This document shows positions 1 through 13,232 of a DNA stretch of 64,000 nucleotides, piece by piece. Both the position numbers and the translations under genes were made by a program. Source of the stretch: Mortierella sp. BCC40632 (lineage: Eukaryota; Mortierellomycota; Mortierellomycetes; Mortierellales; Mortierellaceae); assembly GCA_011634665.1 (NCBI GenBank), contig WAEK01000018.1, positions 305,501 to 369,500 of the forward strand. The letters run 5' to 3'. Below the pieces are notes generated by a model. That model was not told the origin of the DNA. It saw only the letters and a program-made list of their open reading frames with translations, and did no database searches. Each line of letters starts with the position of its first letter. Within the stretch, counting starts at the first letter, position 1.

Positions 1-579
1 TTGACGACTTTTCATGCTGTTATTTTATCGACCTTCATACCACCTTCCGCCCACTCTCACCTCCGTCTCGCCGCTCAAATTGCACCATGTGTAATTGTAA
101 AAAAGAAACAGCTATCCTCTCAGAAGGATAGACCTCGCATCATTCTACCCGTGCAGCTCCTCCTTTCGCCCCCTCCCCTTGAGCAAGTGAATTACGGGGA
201 AAAGCACAGGCAAAAATGGAAGAAGGAGGCAGCGTCCTTCTCCCACTTTTTGAACCCTCTGCTTCTCCTCGCTCCAAGCTTGATAAGGATGGTCATCAAG
301 ACCCTGATCGAAGTTATTAGCCCCCAAGGGATTAGTTTGGAGAGGCGCAGATCTAAAAGGGCCCGAGCCTGATATGAATACGAATCTATTGACAGATGAG
401 TGACATATCGAGGGTGAACAAGAGCAGGTATAGGGACACAGAGAGAGCAATAGATCCAAAGGAGGAAATGTGGAGTGGGAGAAGGGATGGGCGGACGAAA
501 AGGGAAGCCGTGCGGCGATGCTCTGTCGACATCCTTCCCTTTTTCTGCCGTGCTCCCTGTTGTCACCTTGTCCAAAACC

Positions 580-582
<3 letters not shown>

Positions 583-657
<75 letters not shown>

Positions 658-662
658 TGTGT
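583..662. repeat. Compound CT/GT microsatellite
   Basis: About 29 CT units run directly into about 11 GT units. Further imperfect CT-rich sequence continues to about 740. Both strands give long artefactual reading frames of Ser-Leu or Arg-Glu repeats. Confidence 0.95.
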
Positions 663-1103
663 TTGTTTGTGTGCCTCTTTCTCTCTCTCTTTCTTTCTCT
701 CTCTCTCTATCTCTCACTCTCTCTATCTCTATCTCTCTCTCGTCAACACAGACTCTATCTCTTTTCTCTCCCTGTTCTGTTACTCCCTGTTGTAACTCCC
801 TGCTCTTTCCTGCTCATTTTCTGCTCATCTTCTGCTCTTCTATGCTGCTCCCTGTTGTCCTTCCCCCCCTCCTGCTCCTCCACCCCATGGGATCAAGGCA
901 CGGCCTCTCCTCAAATCCAGAGCCTGTGCAGAGGAAAGAGGTGAATGGTATGGTTGGTCCATCCGATTCTAGTTTAAAAAAAATGGTTTTTGGCTGTATT
1001 CCACTCTAGTGGATCCCTATAGGACCGAACCACTGAATGACCATGGGTCCTCTATTACGGCATCAACTCCAATCCCGCCCGAACGAAGGTTTTTATAAGT
1101 TCC

Positions 1104-1106
<3 letters not shown>

Positions 1107-1135
<29 letters not shown>
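1107..1135. repeat. GA microsatellite
   Basis: Uninterrupted GA dinucleotide repeat of about 14 units in non-coding DNA. Confidence 0.9.
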
Positions 1136-1139
<4 letters not shown>

Positions 1140-1771
1140 ACTGTCTGAGAAGCAAACTCAAAAACAACAAAAACAACAAAACAACAGACAGATAGATGTG
1201 CTTTGGTTCGGTTCCGCTCAGAGAGCTCAGGCGATGCAAAATAGATTGGTTAGAACGAACGAGGGGAAATGTGCCAATCGTAGGGTGAAGGGTGAAGGAA
1301 GAGAGTTGCGTGAGTAGGCCGTTCGGATGAAAGATGCATGGGCGCTATCGAGAAAAAAAAAAAAAAAAAGAGATCTTGTCATAATGTACTGACTGGGGTC
1401 CATCCAACTTCCTCAGAAACACGTCTATTCGTCCATAGATTTTTGTCTGTGTGCTGTGTGTGTGTGTTTTTTTATTTCTGCCCGCCTTCTCCTCCTCCTA
1501 TCCTTTTCCCTTCCGCCTCTTCCTCTGTCCAATGGCTTGACTCGCCCCGCTCGCTTACGAATAAAATCAGGAAAGAGGGAACAAGGCTCTTCCTCTCTTG
1601 TAGAGAATGTCTGATCATTAAAGTGTCATGGGTTCTGGAGTGTGCGCGAGGATAGTGAAAAACTGAGGTACTCTCTCTTCAGCGCAGAACTGTATTATTG
1701 TGTGGGTGTTAGTGAGAGAGTAAGAGAGAGGTGGAGAGTCAAAGGAGTAAAGAGAACGATGCATGCAGTCA

Positions 1772-1773
<2 letters not shown>

Positions 1774-1803
<30 letters not shown>
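1774..1803. repeat. GA microsatellite
   Basis: Uninterrupted GA dinucleotide repeat of about 15 units. Confidence 0.9.
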
Positions 1804-1911
1804 CAAAAGAATAGGATAGATAACAAATGTCAAAAACGGCATTTTTTTATTTTTTTTTCAGTAGACGTCTCTTTCGTCTTTGGAATATGACATAAATGCA
1901 TGTTTCCTCTC

Positions 1912-1940
1912 TTTTTTTTGTTTTGTTTTGTTTTGTTTTT
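1912..1940. repeat. TTTTG pentanucleotide repeat
   Basis: A T run followed by about four TTTTG units, a short pentanucleotide microsatellite in non-coding DNA. Confidence 0.85.
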
Positions 1941-2565
1941 ACCATATAAAAAAAAAAAAGGCATGCAGGCACCTCCTCCCTCCTCATGCTGCCTGTTCTT
2001 AGCTATTGGTCTTTCAGCTCCCGAGCTCAAAAAAAAAGAAAGAAAGAAAGAAACTACCTGTGCATGAGCGAGCCATGCTTGCCGCGTGGCTCAAGAAGAG
2101 CTAGAGCAATACGTGATCTCCCAATTCATGCAGACGTCCCTCCCCCCGCCCTCCCAAAAAAAATGGATCGTACCATGTAACAAGTGCTGGTAATCACTTT
2201 GGACTAACGTCCATTGGTCCTGGAGGTAACGTCGGGGAAATGAGCTCCGGTTCAAGGCCAAGCACAGGAGCTGGCAGGAAAAGTGCTATCTGCCCAAAGA
2301 TCGACTTGATGAGGACGGGAGACGGGGAAAAGGGGGGAGAGGTGCAGGGTTTCGTTCCAAACAATCAAACACCCCATGGGGAGATATATCGGGGTAACAC
2401 AAGAGCTCAGCCGCATACCATTGCCTAGGGACGTTTGCCTTGTTTATTATTTTTTTTTTTAAAGATATTCATATCTTGGAAAAGGGTAGTCATGGCCTTT
2501 GCGGAGCCCCAGTCCTCTAGTGCCTCCCAGCCTAAAATGCTCCGGGCTCGTGTCCAAAACTTTCC

Positions 2566-5457
2566 TTATCCATGGCTACGGTCGTCGCTTTTGGCACCTT
2601 TGCGACGTCTCCGCGTCTCATCTTCCTGGGGCTCATGCAGAGCGGTGGGTTGCATCTCAAGACCGGGTGCTCCTATGCCTATCACAGAGGTAGGCCCCAT
2701 GTCCTCGACGGTGGACTTGGGCTCTGTTCTAAAAAGCTCCTGAATCGCCTCCAAGTTCAGGCCTGCTGTCTCGGGGACAAGGTAATACACGAATAGCCAT
2801 GCGATGACTAATATCCCGGCATAAAGCCAAAATGTGCCAGTTGCTGTTATCCGCTGAGTCAGCGTTAAGAATGTCAAGGAGATGATCAGGTTGCCAGCAA
2901 AATTACAGGCTAAGGAGAGAGAGAGAGGTACAATCCGGATGGATTGTAATCGGTGAATATCTATTTACCCCCCAAAAGCCATGGCAAAAACAAAACAACC
3001 CAAACCATCAAACCATCAAACCAAAAAGGCCCCTGAACCATAGGCTCTTCGCATTACCTGTGGCCATTCCTGTCGCCTTTCCACGGATATCAAGTGGGAA
3101 AAGTTCGCTTTGAATAAGCCATGGTGCATTCCCAAGACCCAATCCATAAGAGGCGACATAAAAGACAAGACTTGCAAGAGCCACCCAACTTCCCGCCATG
3201 ATCCCTTGAGACCGATTAGGACAAACACCACTGTAAACGGGTCTCTTGCCATTGCCATCCCATCCCATATCCTGACAAGTATTCGTCTCATCCTGGAAAA
3301 AGCATCGGTCGTCCGTCAGACAAGCTGCACAATTACTTTCATACTGGATACACGCATCTTGCTTGACCGTAAAGCCAACAATCTTGATGAAAGCAACGCC
3401 GAGAACGAGCAATCCCGCAATCATGCCAATCATTGTCACTAACAAAATCTTTCTACGACCAACTCTGTCAATGATCTTGATAGCCACCACTATTGGTTTC
3501 ACAAGGACGAAAATAAATGGTTAGGTCCAGTTTGCAATTGTTATGATCTAGATCCTGCAAAAAAAAAAAAAAAAAATACTACAACGAACGAGTCAACTTA
3601 CTGGTCATAACCATATTGGTTCCTGCGATGAGCAGCGAAAACAGGGTTGCACTCTTAGCATTAGGGAAACCAGCCATCTTGAGAATAGTTGCCGAATAAT
3701 ACATAGCAGTGTTGAATCCTGACAGTTGCTGCCATGCCTGCATTCCACAAGCAATAATCAAAGGTCGTCGCAAATCCTTTCTTAACAAGTCGCGGTATCG
3801 GGTCTTGTGACTCAGTTCAAGACTTTCCCGGATACTGTCCACTTCCTTGGCAATGAAACCATTGTCCTCCTCTCCAGTAAGTCCCATACAACGTCGAAGC
3901 ACAGCAGCTGCGCCCTCAACATCACCTTTCTTGACCAGGAACCGTGGGGATTCTGGCAAGAAGGGAAGAGTGACTAGTTGAAGAAGTGCAGGCAAGGCCG
4001 AGATGGCCATCATCCAACGCCATCCATTCGTGACATCGGTGAGGGCGGATGAGACGAGGTAAGCGACCAATTGTCCTCCTGTGATCAACAAGACGTTCAT
4101 TGTTACAAGACGTCCTCGATAAGCACTCGGGGCAAGCTCTAAAAAGGATTTCAAATCGGACCAAAACCATGGTTACACACGCAGTTTTTGGATAAACCAA
4201 TGTGAACAGAGAGACAAAGGCCAAACGGATCCAAAAAGCAAGGTTTGGTTTCTCTTACCTCCAATGTACAAAGGGACTACAAGCGCAGCCAGACCTAAAA
4301 GGGTAACAAAAGTCACTGGTTAGGCTCACCACATTGTGGTAAAAAAGAAAAAAAAAAAAAAAAAAAGCTCAAGAGTTGGATGCATATTTGGTCAATTACC
4401 CACGCCAACACCAACAACAACGCGACCGAGCAACAGAAGCCAGTAGTGGTGAGCAAACGTCATAAGTGCCGCGCCAACAACAAAGATAACAGAGGCCAGT
4501 AGAGTCACGGGTTTGCGTCCTACGATATCCGAGAGAAGACCAGCAAGTAGACCTCCGATGATGGCGCCGAGGGTCGTGCCTAAGCAAAAAAAAAAAAAAA
4601 AAAAAAAAAAGACACAAGAGAGTACGAGATAAATTGTAAGATGATCACCCTACTGGTCAATGTCGCAGCGAAACGAGGTTTAGGCAAATGTTCCCAGTCA
4701 AGAACCCATAGCCGAGTGGTGAGAGGAGAAGGGGGTATGAAAGAAAATCAAGGGAGCACAACGAGTTCCCCCCTCCCCCTGCACATGCCAGCAATGTCGT
4801 GTGAAAGCCAACACCCAGCGTCTCTATTTCCCTCAATGTATCTCCCGATCGTGCAGAGAGAGCGGGAGCGTGCAAAAAAGCAAGGAACTAAAAAAACGGC
4901 CACTCCGTCCTCTTGCTCTCGCTCTCTCGAATGTCCGACCTGGGAACCCGACAAAAAAAAAAAAAAGAGACACCACCACTGGTTAAGTGGGGTATCTCCA
5001 GGGCAACACAGGTCCTTTTTCCAAAGAACCTCATTCTTCTGAATCTCTTTTTTTAAAGCTTACCTCCAACGACGAACTCCTGCTGTTGACTCGAGAGACC
5101 AAACTCTTCCTTGATGGGCAACAATGCACCTGCAATAACTCCTGTATCATATCCAAAGAGGAATCCACCGATTGCTAGGCAGGTAATCAACAGATAGAGA
5201 AACTTTGTAGGAGAGCCCTCTCCAGGATTAGGGTGTGTTTCCTCAGTGTTGCTGCTGCCACTGCTGTTGGCGCCAAGAAGGCGATCATCCCGACTAGTAG
5301 AGGAGCCAATATCGATGTCGTTCTGAGGCTTGGAAGTCATGCCATTTGGAATGCTGTTGACACTGCTCCGCGCACTGTGTGTGCGGTAAGGCTGGCTGGT
5401 TACTCCTGCGGTTGCGAGGGAGCTGTCGTGGAGTCCGTGCCCTGGTGTGTTGCTCAT
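2566..5457 (-). CDS. HMIT-type proton/myo-inositol (sugar) transporter, MFS
   Basis: A 12-helix major facilitator of the plasma membrane, probably H+-coupled myo-inositol uptake. Six exons on the minus strand: 5457-5064, 4579-4400, 4294-4259 (36 bp), 4138-3602, 3489-3058, 2909-2566. All phases join, giving 640 residues. Sugar-porter marks: FGYDTGVIAGALLPI in helix 1, GRKP after helix 2, PESPRFLVKKG before the central loop, DRVGRRK after helix 8, and PETAGLNLEAI after helix 12. The long hydrophilic N-terminus (about 80 residues) is Ser/Thr/Asn-rich. Between helices 9 and 10 there is an insertion of about 50 residues with six cysteines (about residues 424-474), a feature of the animal HMIT/SLC2A13 branch and not of glucose porters. 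Start: the ATG at 5457 is the first in frame. Intron 1 is about 480 bp. Inositol specificity is inferred from the loop and motifs; another polyol is possible. Confidence 0.9.
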
Positions 5458-6616
5458 GATGTCGTCCGTTCCTTGTTTGTTGTTTAGCTCTGGCACAGAG
5501 GAGAAGCTTATTCTGAGCTAGCACATACGAAGCCAAGCGTAGCGAGGCGAGATTGTGAGGAGGGGGAAGAGAGGAGGAAGAGGAGGAAGAAGGGAAAGAA
5601 AGGAAAGAGAGAAAAGAAAGAAAGGAAAGGAAGAGGAAGTAAAAGGGAGAGGATCGGAGTGAACAGAATGGGTGGGGGCAACAGGGGAGGGGAGAGCAAC
5701 CAACTGTGCCAAGGGCAAGGGAGAGGAAAGGAGAGGAAAGAGACGTGGAGTGGGATCAAGTGAGTTGTAAGGCGGAATAAAGATGTTCTGAGCCAGTCAG
5801 TGACGGTCCCATTGTAGTGTACACATACCAGGCAGAGCCGTCTGGATCAACTTTGCACACCCTCCTCTTGAGCGTCTCAATGTATCCACCTAAACACACA
5901 CAGGCGTGCTTGCAATTACTGAATCGCCGTCTATCTTTCCTACCCCTAATGTCGTCACTACACCACCACTGCCAGAGCACTCTTCTCTTTTTCACTATTT
6001 ATCATCTTTTCTTTTTCATAGGGCGTTTGGATGCTTCGAGACAGTAGCTTGATTCTCTGCTGAGTACCCGCTCAGATGCTGCCCATACACACCATCTCTC
6101 CCCTCTAATGTCCTCTTCTTCCTTTCTTCTTCCTTTGTAGACTCGAGCCCCCCTTCCTGAAAGAAATCAAGGGCAACAGATCCGCTCTTAGTGGAATTAG
6201 CACACAGACTCAGCCACGGCATTTTCTTGGTGGCTTTGATGCGACTGTTGTTTACAGGATGGCTTTCTCTGGGGGTAACCTTTGAACACACACAAAAAAA
6301 AAAAAAAAGTAAAAAGGAGAGCATTCTCTTCCATTGTCTATTTGTCCTTGTGCGTCCCTGCAGCGACTTCCATCTGCTCCTCTCGCCTCAACCAAGCAAC
6401 TCTTAGTAGTGCCAGAGCCAAGTCCATTCTCATCTCAACAGCAGCAGTAGTAGCAGCAGCAGCAGCAGGACGCCCTCCCCAGTAACCCCTTCGGACAGAG
6501 GAACAAAACGCCACCACCAGTACATACCGAGCCGTTTCTCTACTTGTTCACCGTCACCTTCACCCCCTCCCCTTCTCTCCTCTAATTCATCGCGCCATCA
6601 CAAACAACTCACCATC
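5458..6616. promoter_or_regulatory. Divergent intergenic region (transporter / RPA135)
   Basis: About 1.16 kb between two divergent start codons, so it must hold both promoters. Close to the transporter it is purine-rich on the plus strand (5565-5750). Close to RPA135 it is pyrimidine-rich, with a CAG/TAG-like short repeat at about 6437-6470. I see no confident TATA box or named operator. Confidence 0.5.
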
Positions 6617-9600
6617 ATGCCACCCATTGCCAAATTCAACACCTTGGAGCGTGAGAAGATCTTCAAGAACCCCTCCGACAAGAGTTTCCAGACTCCTGCT
6701 CTCCAAGAGTTGGTCGCGCCCCATATCGAGTCCTTCAATGCATTGATGGACTTTGGCAACAAGTCAGGTCTTCTTGACTTGGCTCTTCAGGATATCGGTC
6801 CCAAGTCTGTCTTTGACAAGAAGGATGGTGGCCTCGGCAACAAGCTCACCTGTAATACCCTTTCTTTCTTTTTTTTTTTTTTTTTTTTTTTTATATTTTC
6901 TTGACCATTTTTTATCTCTGGTAACTGGATATGAACGTATTGGACAAGCACACAGATCAATGGTTATTCATCTCCAGTTTGCCTCTTTTATTTCTGATCT
7001 CTCTCTCCTTATGATGATTAGTCTGGGTGGACGAAATTATGCTCAGCAAACCTGCTCTCTCCGAGAAGGAGCGCTTCTCTTCAACCCGCCAGATCTATCC
7101 TACAGAGGTATTACATGGAGAAAGAAAAAACAAACAAACAAACAAGCTTGAATCTACTCTTCAATAGGATAGGGGAGCTTGTAGGATACGACTCTTCAAG
7201 GAAACTCACCGCTTGGCTCCATGTCTCTGTCGACTCTCCCCCTTCTTCATCAACTCTAGGCAAGAGAGAGATTGAACACATACAAGGGCAAGATGCAGGC
7301 AAAGCTGGCGTGGCGCGTGAACGATGGCCCTGTGGTGGTTGAGACCAAGGACATGGGTATGGTTCCAATCATGGTCCGGTCCAACCGTTGTAACCTCGAG
7401 GGAGCCTTCCCCAAGGAGCTCGTACGACACCATGAAGAGTCGGAAGAGTTTGGAGGTTATTTCCTGGTCAACGGTATCGAAAAGTTGATCCGTCTTTTGA
7501 TTGTCCCCCGAAGGAACCATGTTATTGCCTTGATCCGTCCTTCGTTTGCCAACCGTGGACCAACCTACTCTCACTATGGTACCGCCATTCGTTGCACGAG
7601 ACCGGATCAGACCTCGCAGACGAACACAGTTCATTACTTGACCGATGGTGGCAGTATGTTGCGTTTCGCCTGGAGAAAGCAAGAGTACTTGGTTCCCACA
7701 ATGTTGATCCTGAAGGTTAGTACAGATATTCATTTATGAGGGTGTTACTGAGGGGATAGAGCAATTGACTTTGTCAGGGTTGCATAATCAAACTAATAAC
7801 GAGTGGTATCCCATTGTCCGTCCCGTTTTTATAGGCATTGATCAATACCTCGGACAAAGAAATCTTTGACCACATTATGCAAGGAGACTTGAGCAACACA
7901 TTCTTGACAGATCGTGTCGAGTTGATGCTTCGAAGCTTCAAGGCTTATGGACTCTACACCCGTGAGCAATGCCTTGCCTACCTCGGAGACAAGTTCCGTA
8001 TCGTCATGAACTTTCCCGAGGACTTTACAGATGTTGAGGTTGGAGAGGGTCTTTTGCGCAAGATCATCCTTGTTCACTTGAAGGACAACCGCGACAAGTT
8101 CAACCTTCTCATGTAAGTCATTCACCTTCTAACATAGTGTTGCTCTCTTTATTTATTTATTTTTGCCGAGTCAAGACAGAAGCCCATTGGCCTTGTAGGC
8201 AAGAGATGGATGACTAACTGTGAAACGATGTTCTTGGAAATGTGTTTGTGGAATTTAGCTTCATGATCCGTAAAGTATACGCTTTGGTCGCTGGAGAGTG
8301 CTCGCCTGACAACCCGGATTCGCCACAGCATCAGGAGGTTCTTTTGGGAGGATTCTTGTACGGTTCTATTATCAAGGAAAAGATTGAAGACTGGCTCAAC
8401 GCTATCAAGGCTCAGATCACACAGGATGTCCGTCGCAATGTCTCTGGTGTCGACTTTATGGATAGTAAGTGGGGGGGGGTACCATCAGCTCTTTGATCTC
8501 TCATGCTCTTGTTCTTTCTACGTTTGCTGCTATTTTATTCTACAGTAAGGATTCAGAACTACTCTTCTCACCTCTCTTTCGTCTTCTCTCTGTTCTATTT
8601 CCAATCTCTACCCTTTCCTCCCAATAGACCGCTATGTTGGAAAAGTGTGCAAAAAGGTGATGGGACACCAGGATATTGGAGCCAAGATGTCGTACTTTTT
8701 GGCAACAGGCAATCTCGTCTCCAACACAGGTCTGGATCTTCAGCAGGCAACCGGTTACACGATCGTTGCTGAAAAACTCAACTTTTACCGTTTCCTGGCC
8801 CATTTCCGGTGTATCCATCGTGGTTCTTTCTTTGCGGAGCTCAAGACGACAACAGTTCGTAAGTTGTTGCCCGAGGCTTGGGGTTTCTTGTGCCCTGTCC
8901 ACACCCCCGATGGTTCGCCCTGTGGTCTGTTGAACCATTTGTCGCACACATGCAAGGTCATTACCAAACCCTTGGATGTCTCCAAAGTACCAGCAATCCT
9001 TGCCTCGTTGGGTGTCACACAAAAGTTTGTCCCTGCCCACGGAGAGGACACTGTTGTGGTTCAATTGGATGGACGGATTGTCGGTTACTGCAGCTCGAAG
9101 CGTGCCAAGGAAGTCGCAGACAAGTTGCGTCAGTACAAGGTCTCGGGCGAACACAAGGGTGCTATCCCTCTGGATGTCGAGCTTGGTTATGTCCCCATTT
9201 CGAACGGAGGCGAGTATCCCGGTCTGTATATCTTTTCGACTCCCGCACGTATGATGCGCCCTGTTCGGTACTTGGAGAATGGCAAGACGGATATGGTGGG
9301 ATCGTTTGAACAGGTCTACATGGAGATTGCTTGTATGGACGATGAGGTTCGACCAGGCGAGAGCTCACATCAGGAGTTGGCTCCCACAAGTATGCTCAGT
9401 ATCTTGGCCAACATGACCCCCTTCTCGGACTTTAACCAGTCGCCCCGTAACATGTACCAGTGTCAGATGGGTAAACAGGCCATGGGTACGCCCGCCACAG
9501 CACTCAAGTACCGTACGGACAACAAGATGTATCGTCTGCAGACGGGTCAGACGCCTATTGTGCGACCGGCTCTTCATAACCACTACGGTATGGACGGATT

Positions 9601-10958
9601 CCCCAACGGAATGAACGCTGTCGTTGCTGTCATTTCGTACACTGGTTACGATATGGAGGATGCCATGATTCTCAACAAGTCTGCACACGAGCGTGGATTC
9701 GGTTATGGTTTGATCTACAAGTCCGAGATTGTCGATCTTGGAGACTTTAGAGTCCGAGGCGAGCCTGTTCTTCATCACTTTGGACTTGGTCTTGATGCTC
9801 CCCGAGCATGGCGCGAGAAGCTCGACAGGGATGGTTTGCCCTGCATTGGCGTGACCCTCAAGGAAGGTGACCCATTGTGTGCCTACATTGATGATACGAC
9901 TGGCAAGACCTCGATCAAGAAGTACAAGGGTCTTGAAGAAGCTATTGTTGATGAGGTCCGCCTCTTGGGTACGGACAATGGTGAGGGTGAACTCCAAAAG
10001 ATCCATATCAAGTTGAGAATCACGCGTTCTCCCATTATCGGAGACAAGTTCTCATCCCGTCACGGACAGAAGGGTGTTTGCTCTCAAAAGTGGCCTGCGG
10101 TCGATATGCCCTTTTCCGAATCGGGTATTCAACCCGATGTCATTATCAACCCTCACGCTTTCCCATCTCGTATGACGATCGGAATGTTTGTGGAGAGTTT
10201 GGCGGGCAAGAGTGGAGCACTTCATGGAATTGCTCAGGATGCAACCCCGTTCACGTACAACGAGAACTATACTGCTGCGGATTATTTTGGAGAGCAATTG
10301 AAGGCTGCGGGTTACAACTACCATGGTAACGAGCCCATGTACAGTGGTATCACGGGCGAGGAGTTTAAGGTCGATATTTACATTGGAGTAAGTCTTTTTT
10401 TTCTTTGCCAGTCTCAGTTTGTCCTTCTCTATCTGCTTCTCTTATCATGACAACAAACAGTCGCTGACTCTTTTTTTTTTTTTTTTTTTTTGTTTGTTTG
10501 TCTCCTATTTCTTTTGTGAAAAATAGGTGGTCTACTACCAACGTCTGCGTCACATGGTGTCGGACAAATACCAGGTGCGTACGACAGGACCGGTCCATAA
10601 CCTGACGATGCAGCCTGTCAAGGGTCGTAAGCGTGCAGGAGGTATTCGTTTCGGAGAGATGGAACGTGATTCGCTTTTGGCGCACGGTGTCTCGTTCTTG
10701 CTTCAGGATCGATTGATGAATTGTTCGGATTATTCGTTGTGCACGGTCTGTACAAAGTGTGGAAGCATCACCTCTTCGGTTTCGTCCTCACCTGGAAACA
10801 GTGCCAACTCGAGTGGTTCAGGATTGCGTGAGGTGGAGTGCAAGACTTGCCGAACGGGTGCTGGTATTGATCAGATTGCATTGCCTTATGTGTTCAGGTA
10901 CCTGGCCACAGAGTTGATGTGTATGGGTATCAAGGTTTCGTTGAAGACTCAGCCATAA
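6617..10958 (+). CDS. RPA135: RNA polymerase I second-largest subunit
   Basis: Beta-like catalytic subunit of nucleolar RNA polymerase I, which transcribes the 35S rRNA precursor. Seven exons: 6617-6851, 7022-7107, 7260-7715, 7835-8112, 8259-8464, 8628-10387, 10527-10958. All phases join, giving 1,150 residues, close to the usual length for the family. Family signatures include WVDEIMLSKPALSEKERF near the N-terminus, YKGKMQAKLAW, a protrusion/lobe region, GFLCPVHTPDGSPCGLLNH in the fork, GYDMEDAMILNKSA, and the hybrid-binding motif GDKFSSRHGQKG at about residues 892-903. The C-terminal clamp zinc-binding cysteines (CTVCTKC and CKTC, about 1079-1114) are all present. YKGK..AWRVNDGPVVVE and the lack of Pol II-specific sequence favour Pol I over RPB2 and RPC2. 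The start ATG follows a pyrimidine-rich leader and CATC. Confidence 0.95.
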
Positions 10959-13232
10959 AAAAAGAAAAAAGAAAAAATGAACGTTGAAGTCTATGGAAAG
11001 AGGAAGAGATCAAAGAGCATCTGTTTAGCTACTACTCTACAACTGCAGCTGCTGATCGAAACCGACAAAAAAAAAAAAAAAAAAAAGGAATACTCTGGTA
11101 GAGTTGGGCAAGGCTCAAGGATATATATAAAAAAAGAACAAAACGTCTATTAGCATTAGTTGGTCCATTTATTTTCTGTCTTTTAGAAAAGCATTTTCAT
11201 TATTTTTTTTTCACATCATCGAAAAAAAAAACGTGTAGCATGTCAACCTTTAGCTATAGAGCTTCGAGATGTATCAAAAGAACTGAGGCTCCGGCATTTT
11301 AGGAAAAGGGAAGGACTCCCTTCTAGCCTAGCAACGTTTTCTTCTTCTTCTTCTCCTTAGCGTACACAAGTCACAGGAAGGTCTGCAAGTGCGATATATC
11401 CAACAGAGCACTCTATCTTTGTCTCTCATTCTTTCCCATTGATTCCGCCGTCATACTGGAAACTCGTTCTTCCAGCTCTTGCCAAGTCTCTCACTCAAGC
11501 CTTGGCCAAGACTTGGTGAGGACATCATGGGGCGCAAATTACTAGCGTGCGATGTGGGGATCTCGGCTGTAAGAGTCTTCTATCCCAGTGAGCTCCCCTA
11601 GGAACGGGACTGTGGGAAAGAGATTAGGTATTAAGATTTTTTTTTTCTTTTTTTATTTTGCCAAGAACAACAACAGCAGCAACAACAACAAAGAGGTTCT
11701 ATTCAGAGAGGGAGGGAAAAGCGTCTTGGCGGTCAATTGCCATTGCCACCAAATAAATGACGGCTTGGTGGGCTGTGCTCTAAGTTATTATTCCTACACT
11801 CATATGAGTAGTCAAAGAGCTGGTGCCTGTCAGGCAAAAAGCAGCAGATCCTAGGATCGACTTTTATTTATTTACTATTATTTTTTTTATTGTACATTAA
11901 GATTATCCTTCCTTTGCTCCTTGTGCTACAACGAAGAAGGGGAAGGGAAAGGCAAGAAAGGGGGACCCTCTCTTTGGGCGGACATCGAAAAAGCTGTTGG
12001 TTCTACCAGATCTGATATCTCTCTCTCTCTCTCTCTCTCTCGCCTAGATTCTTGAGAAGGGCAAATTGGTATCCACCTTGAGCAAAAGAAAAGCTGAGGA
12101 GTATGAGATACTCTTTTTTTTTTTTTTTTTTTTTTGGAGAAGCAGCTATGTATTTGGAGCTTGCAATTGAGAAACCCAGATCAACGGTAAAAAGAAGGCC
12201 CATGTTCTACTGAGAAGGTACATGATAGCATCTCTATGCGTGTGACTGACTTGACGTGGATGCTTGGTGTGTTTTTTTTTTTTTTTTTGGAAGAAAGGGA
12301 AGAAAGAAAAGAAAAAAAAAATAGGGCTAAAAAAAGTCAAGAATATTTGATTGAAAAAAAAAAAAAAAATGTACCTCAATGGCCCACAAAAGTCTCCTTG
12401 AAGAACCAGCCCCCATCTTCAAACAATTGGTCCGCCTAGGCAATCCAAGTTCCATGCCACGAAAATTCAGCGACATGGGTGGTACAGAGCGTCATAAAGA
12501 TAAAAGTAGAGAGTTTACACCCTCAAGACAAATAAAAAAAAAAAATCTCAATGATACCTACTAGAAAAAAAAACCAGATGATGGCACTCGACTCGATCTC
12601 AAACTGTCTTTTGGAGTATGTTCCTCCTATCAACAACACCTTTACTTTGAGGAAGATAGGCACTGACCGCTGAATTTTGGGAGAAAGAGGGGAGAGGGGA
12701 GAGGGGAGAGGAGCTAAAGGTGGAGAAAAAAAAAAAAAAAGGTGGTCAGGAGAGAGGAGAAAAGAAAGGAAACCTGTCGAGGTGGTACTAGCCACGAAGG
12801 TTAATGTATGCAACTCTAGAAGGAAAGAAGTTTTTTTTTTTTTGTCGCCCGATGGGTCCAAGGGTTTAAAAGGTGGATGCATGCGCTCATTGGCTGGATG
12901 TGAGGTGTACCTGTATGGTTACAGGCTTTAAATACGCCAGCTTTTTTGGTCCTTTTTTTTTCTCTCTTTCGAACTTGCCTCCGATAAACCCACCCCCCCC
13001 TCCTCCATCTCTCCTCCATCCGTCTCTTCTTATCTTTTTATCTCGCTTCGGCAAGAACCCCCCCCCTCCCCACTTGTTCTTCGCCTTTTTTTTTTTTTTC
13101 TTTCTTCTTGAGGTTTGCTAGGTAAAAGCTGTCTTTTTGAAAGAAGTGAGGAATGGAGTGACTTTGAATTTTTCCAGGAAATCTAATCTTGGCTAACCTT
13201 CTCCCCCTCCACACACACACACATTCATAGTC
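10959..13232. other. Intergenic region, RPA135 3' side to ACR3 promoter
   Basis: About 2.3 kb without a supportable gene. It contains many A or T runs (for example around 11070, 12117, 12277, 12730), a CT microsatellite at 12019-12041, and a strongly pyrimidine-rich stretch at about 12950-13120 just upstream of ACR3, as often seen in promoter leaders of such fungi. Short reading frames here lack codon structure and are mostly homopolymer translations. Confidence 0.6.
12019..12041. repeat. CT microsatellite
   Basis: Eleven or so uninterrupted CT units in intergenic DNA. Confidence 0.9.

Larger units (their letters stand above)
1..2442. other. Gene-free, microsatellite-rich leading region
   Basis: No coding region can be supported here. 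The apparent long reading frames around 145-950 on both strands are translations of a CT/GT repeat. The stretch holds several simple repeats, listed separately, and poly(A)/poly(T) runs. Its right end probably includes the 3' UTR of the transporter on the minus strand: a minus-strand AATAAA (TTTATT on the plus strand, 2443-2448) lies about 120 bases past that gene's stop codon. Confidence 0.6.

Noticed and set aside
145..950. Overlapping long frames on both strands
   Set aside because: They are translations of the CT/GT microsatellite (Ser-Leu or Arg-Glu runs) without codon or family signal.
2240..2428. Plus-strand frame starting MSSGSRPSTG
   Set aside because: It lies in the 3' flank of the transporter, is short, has no homologous features and no exon partner.
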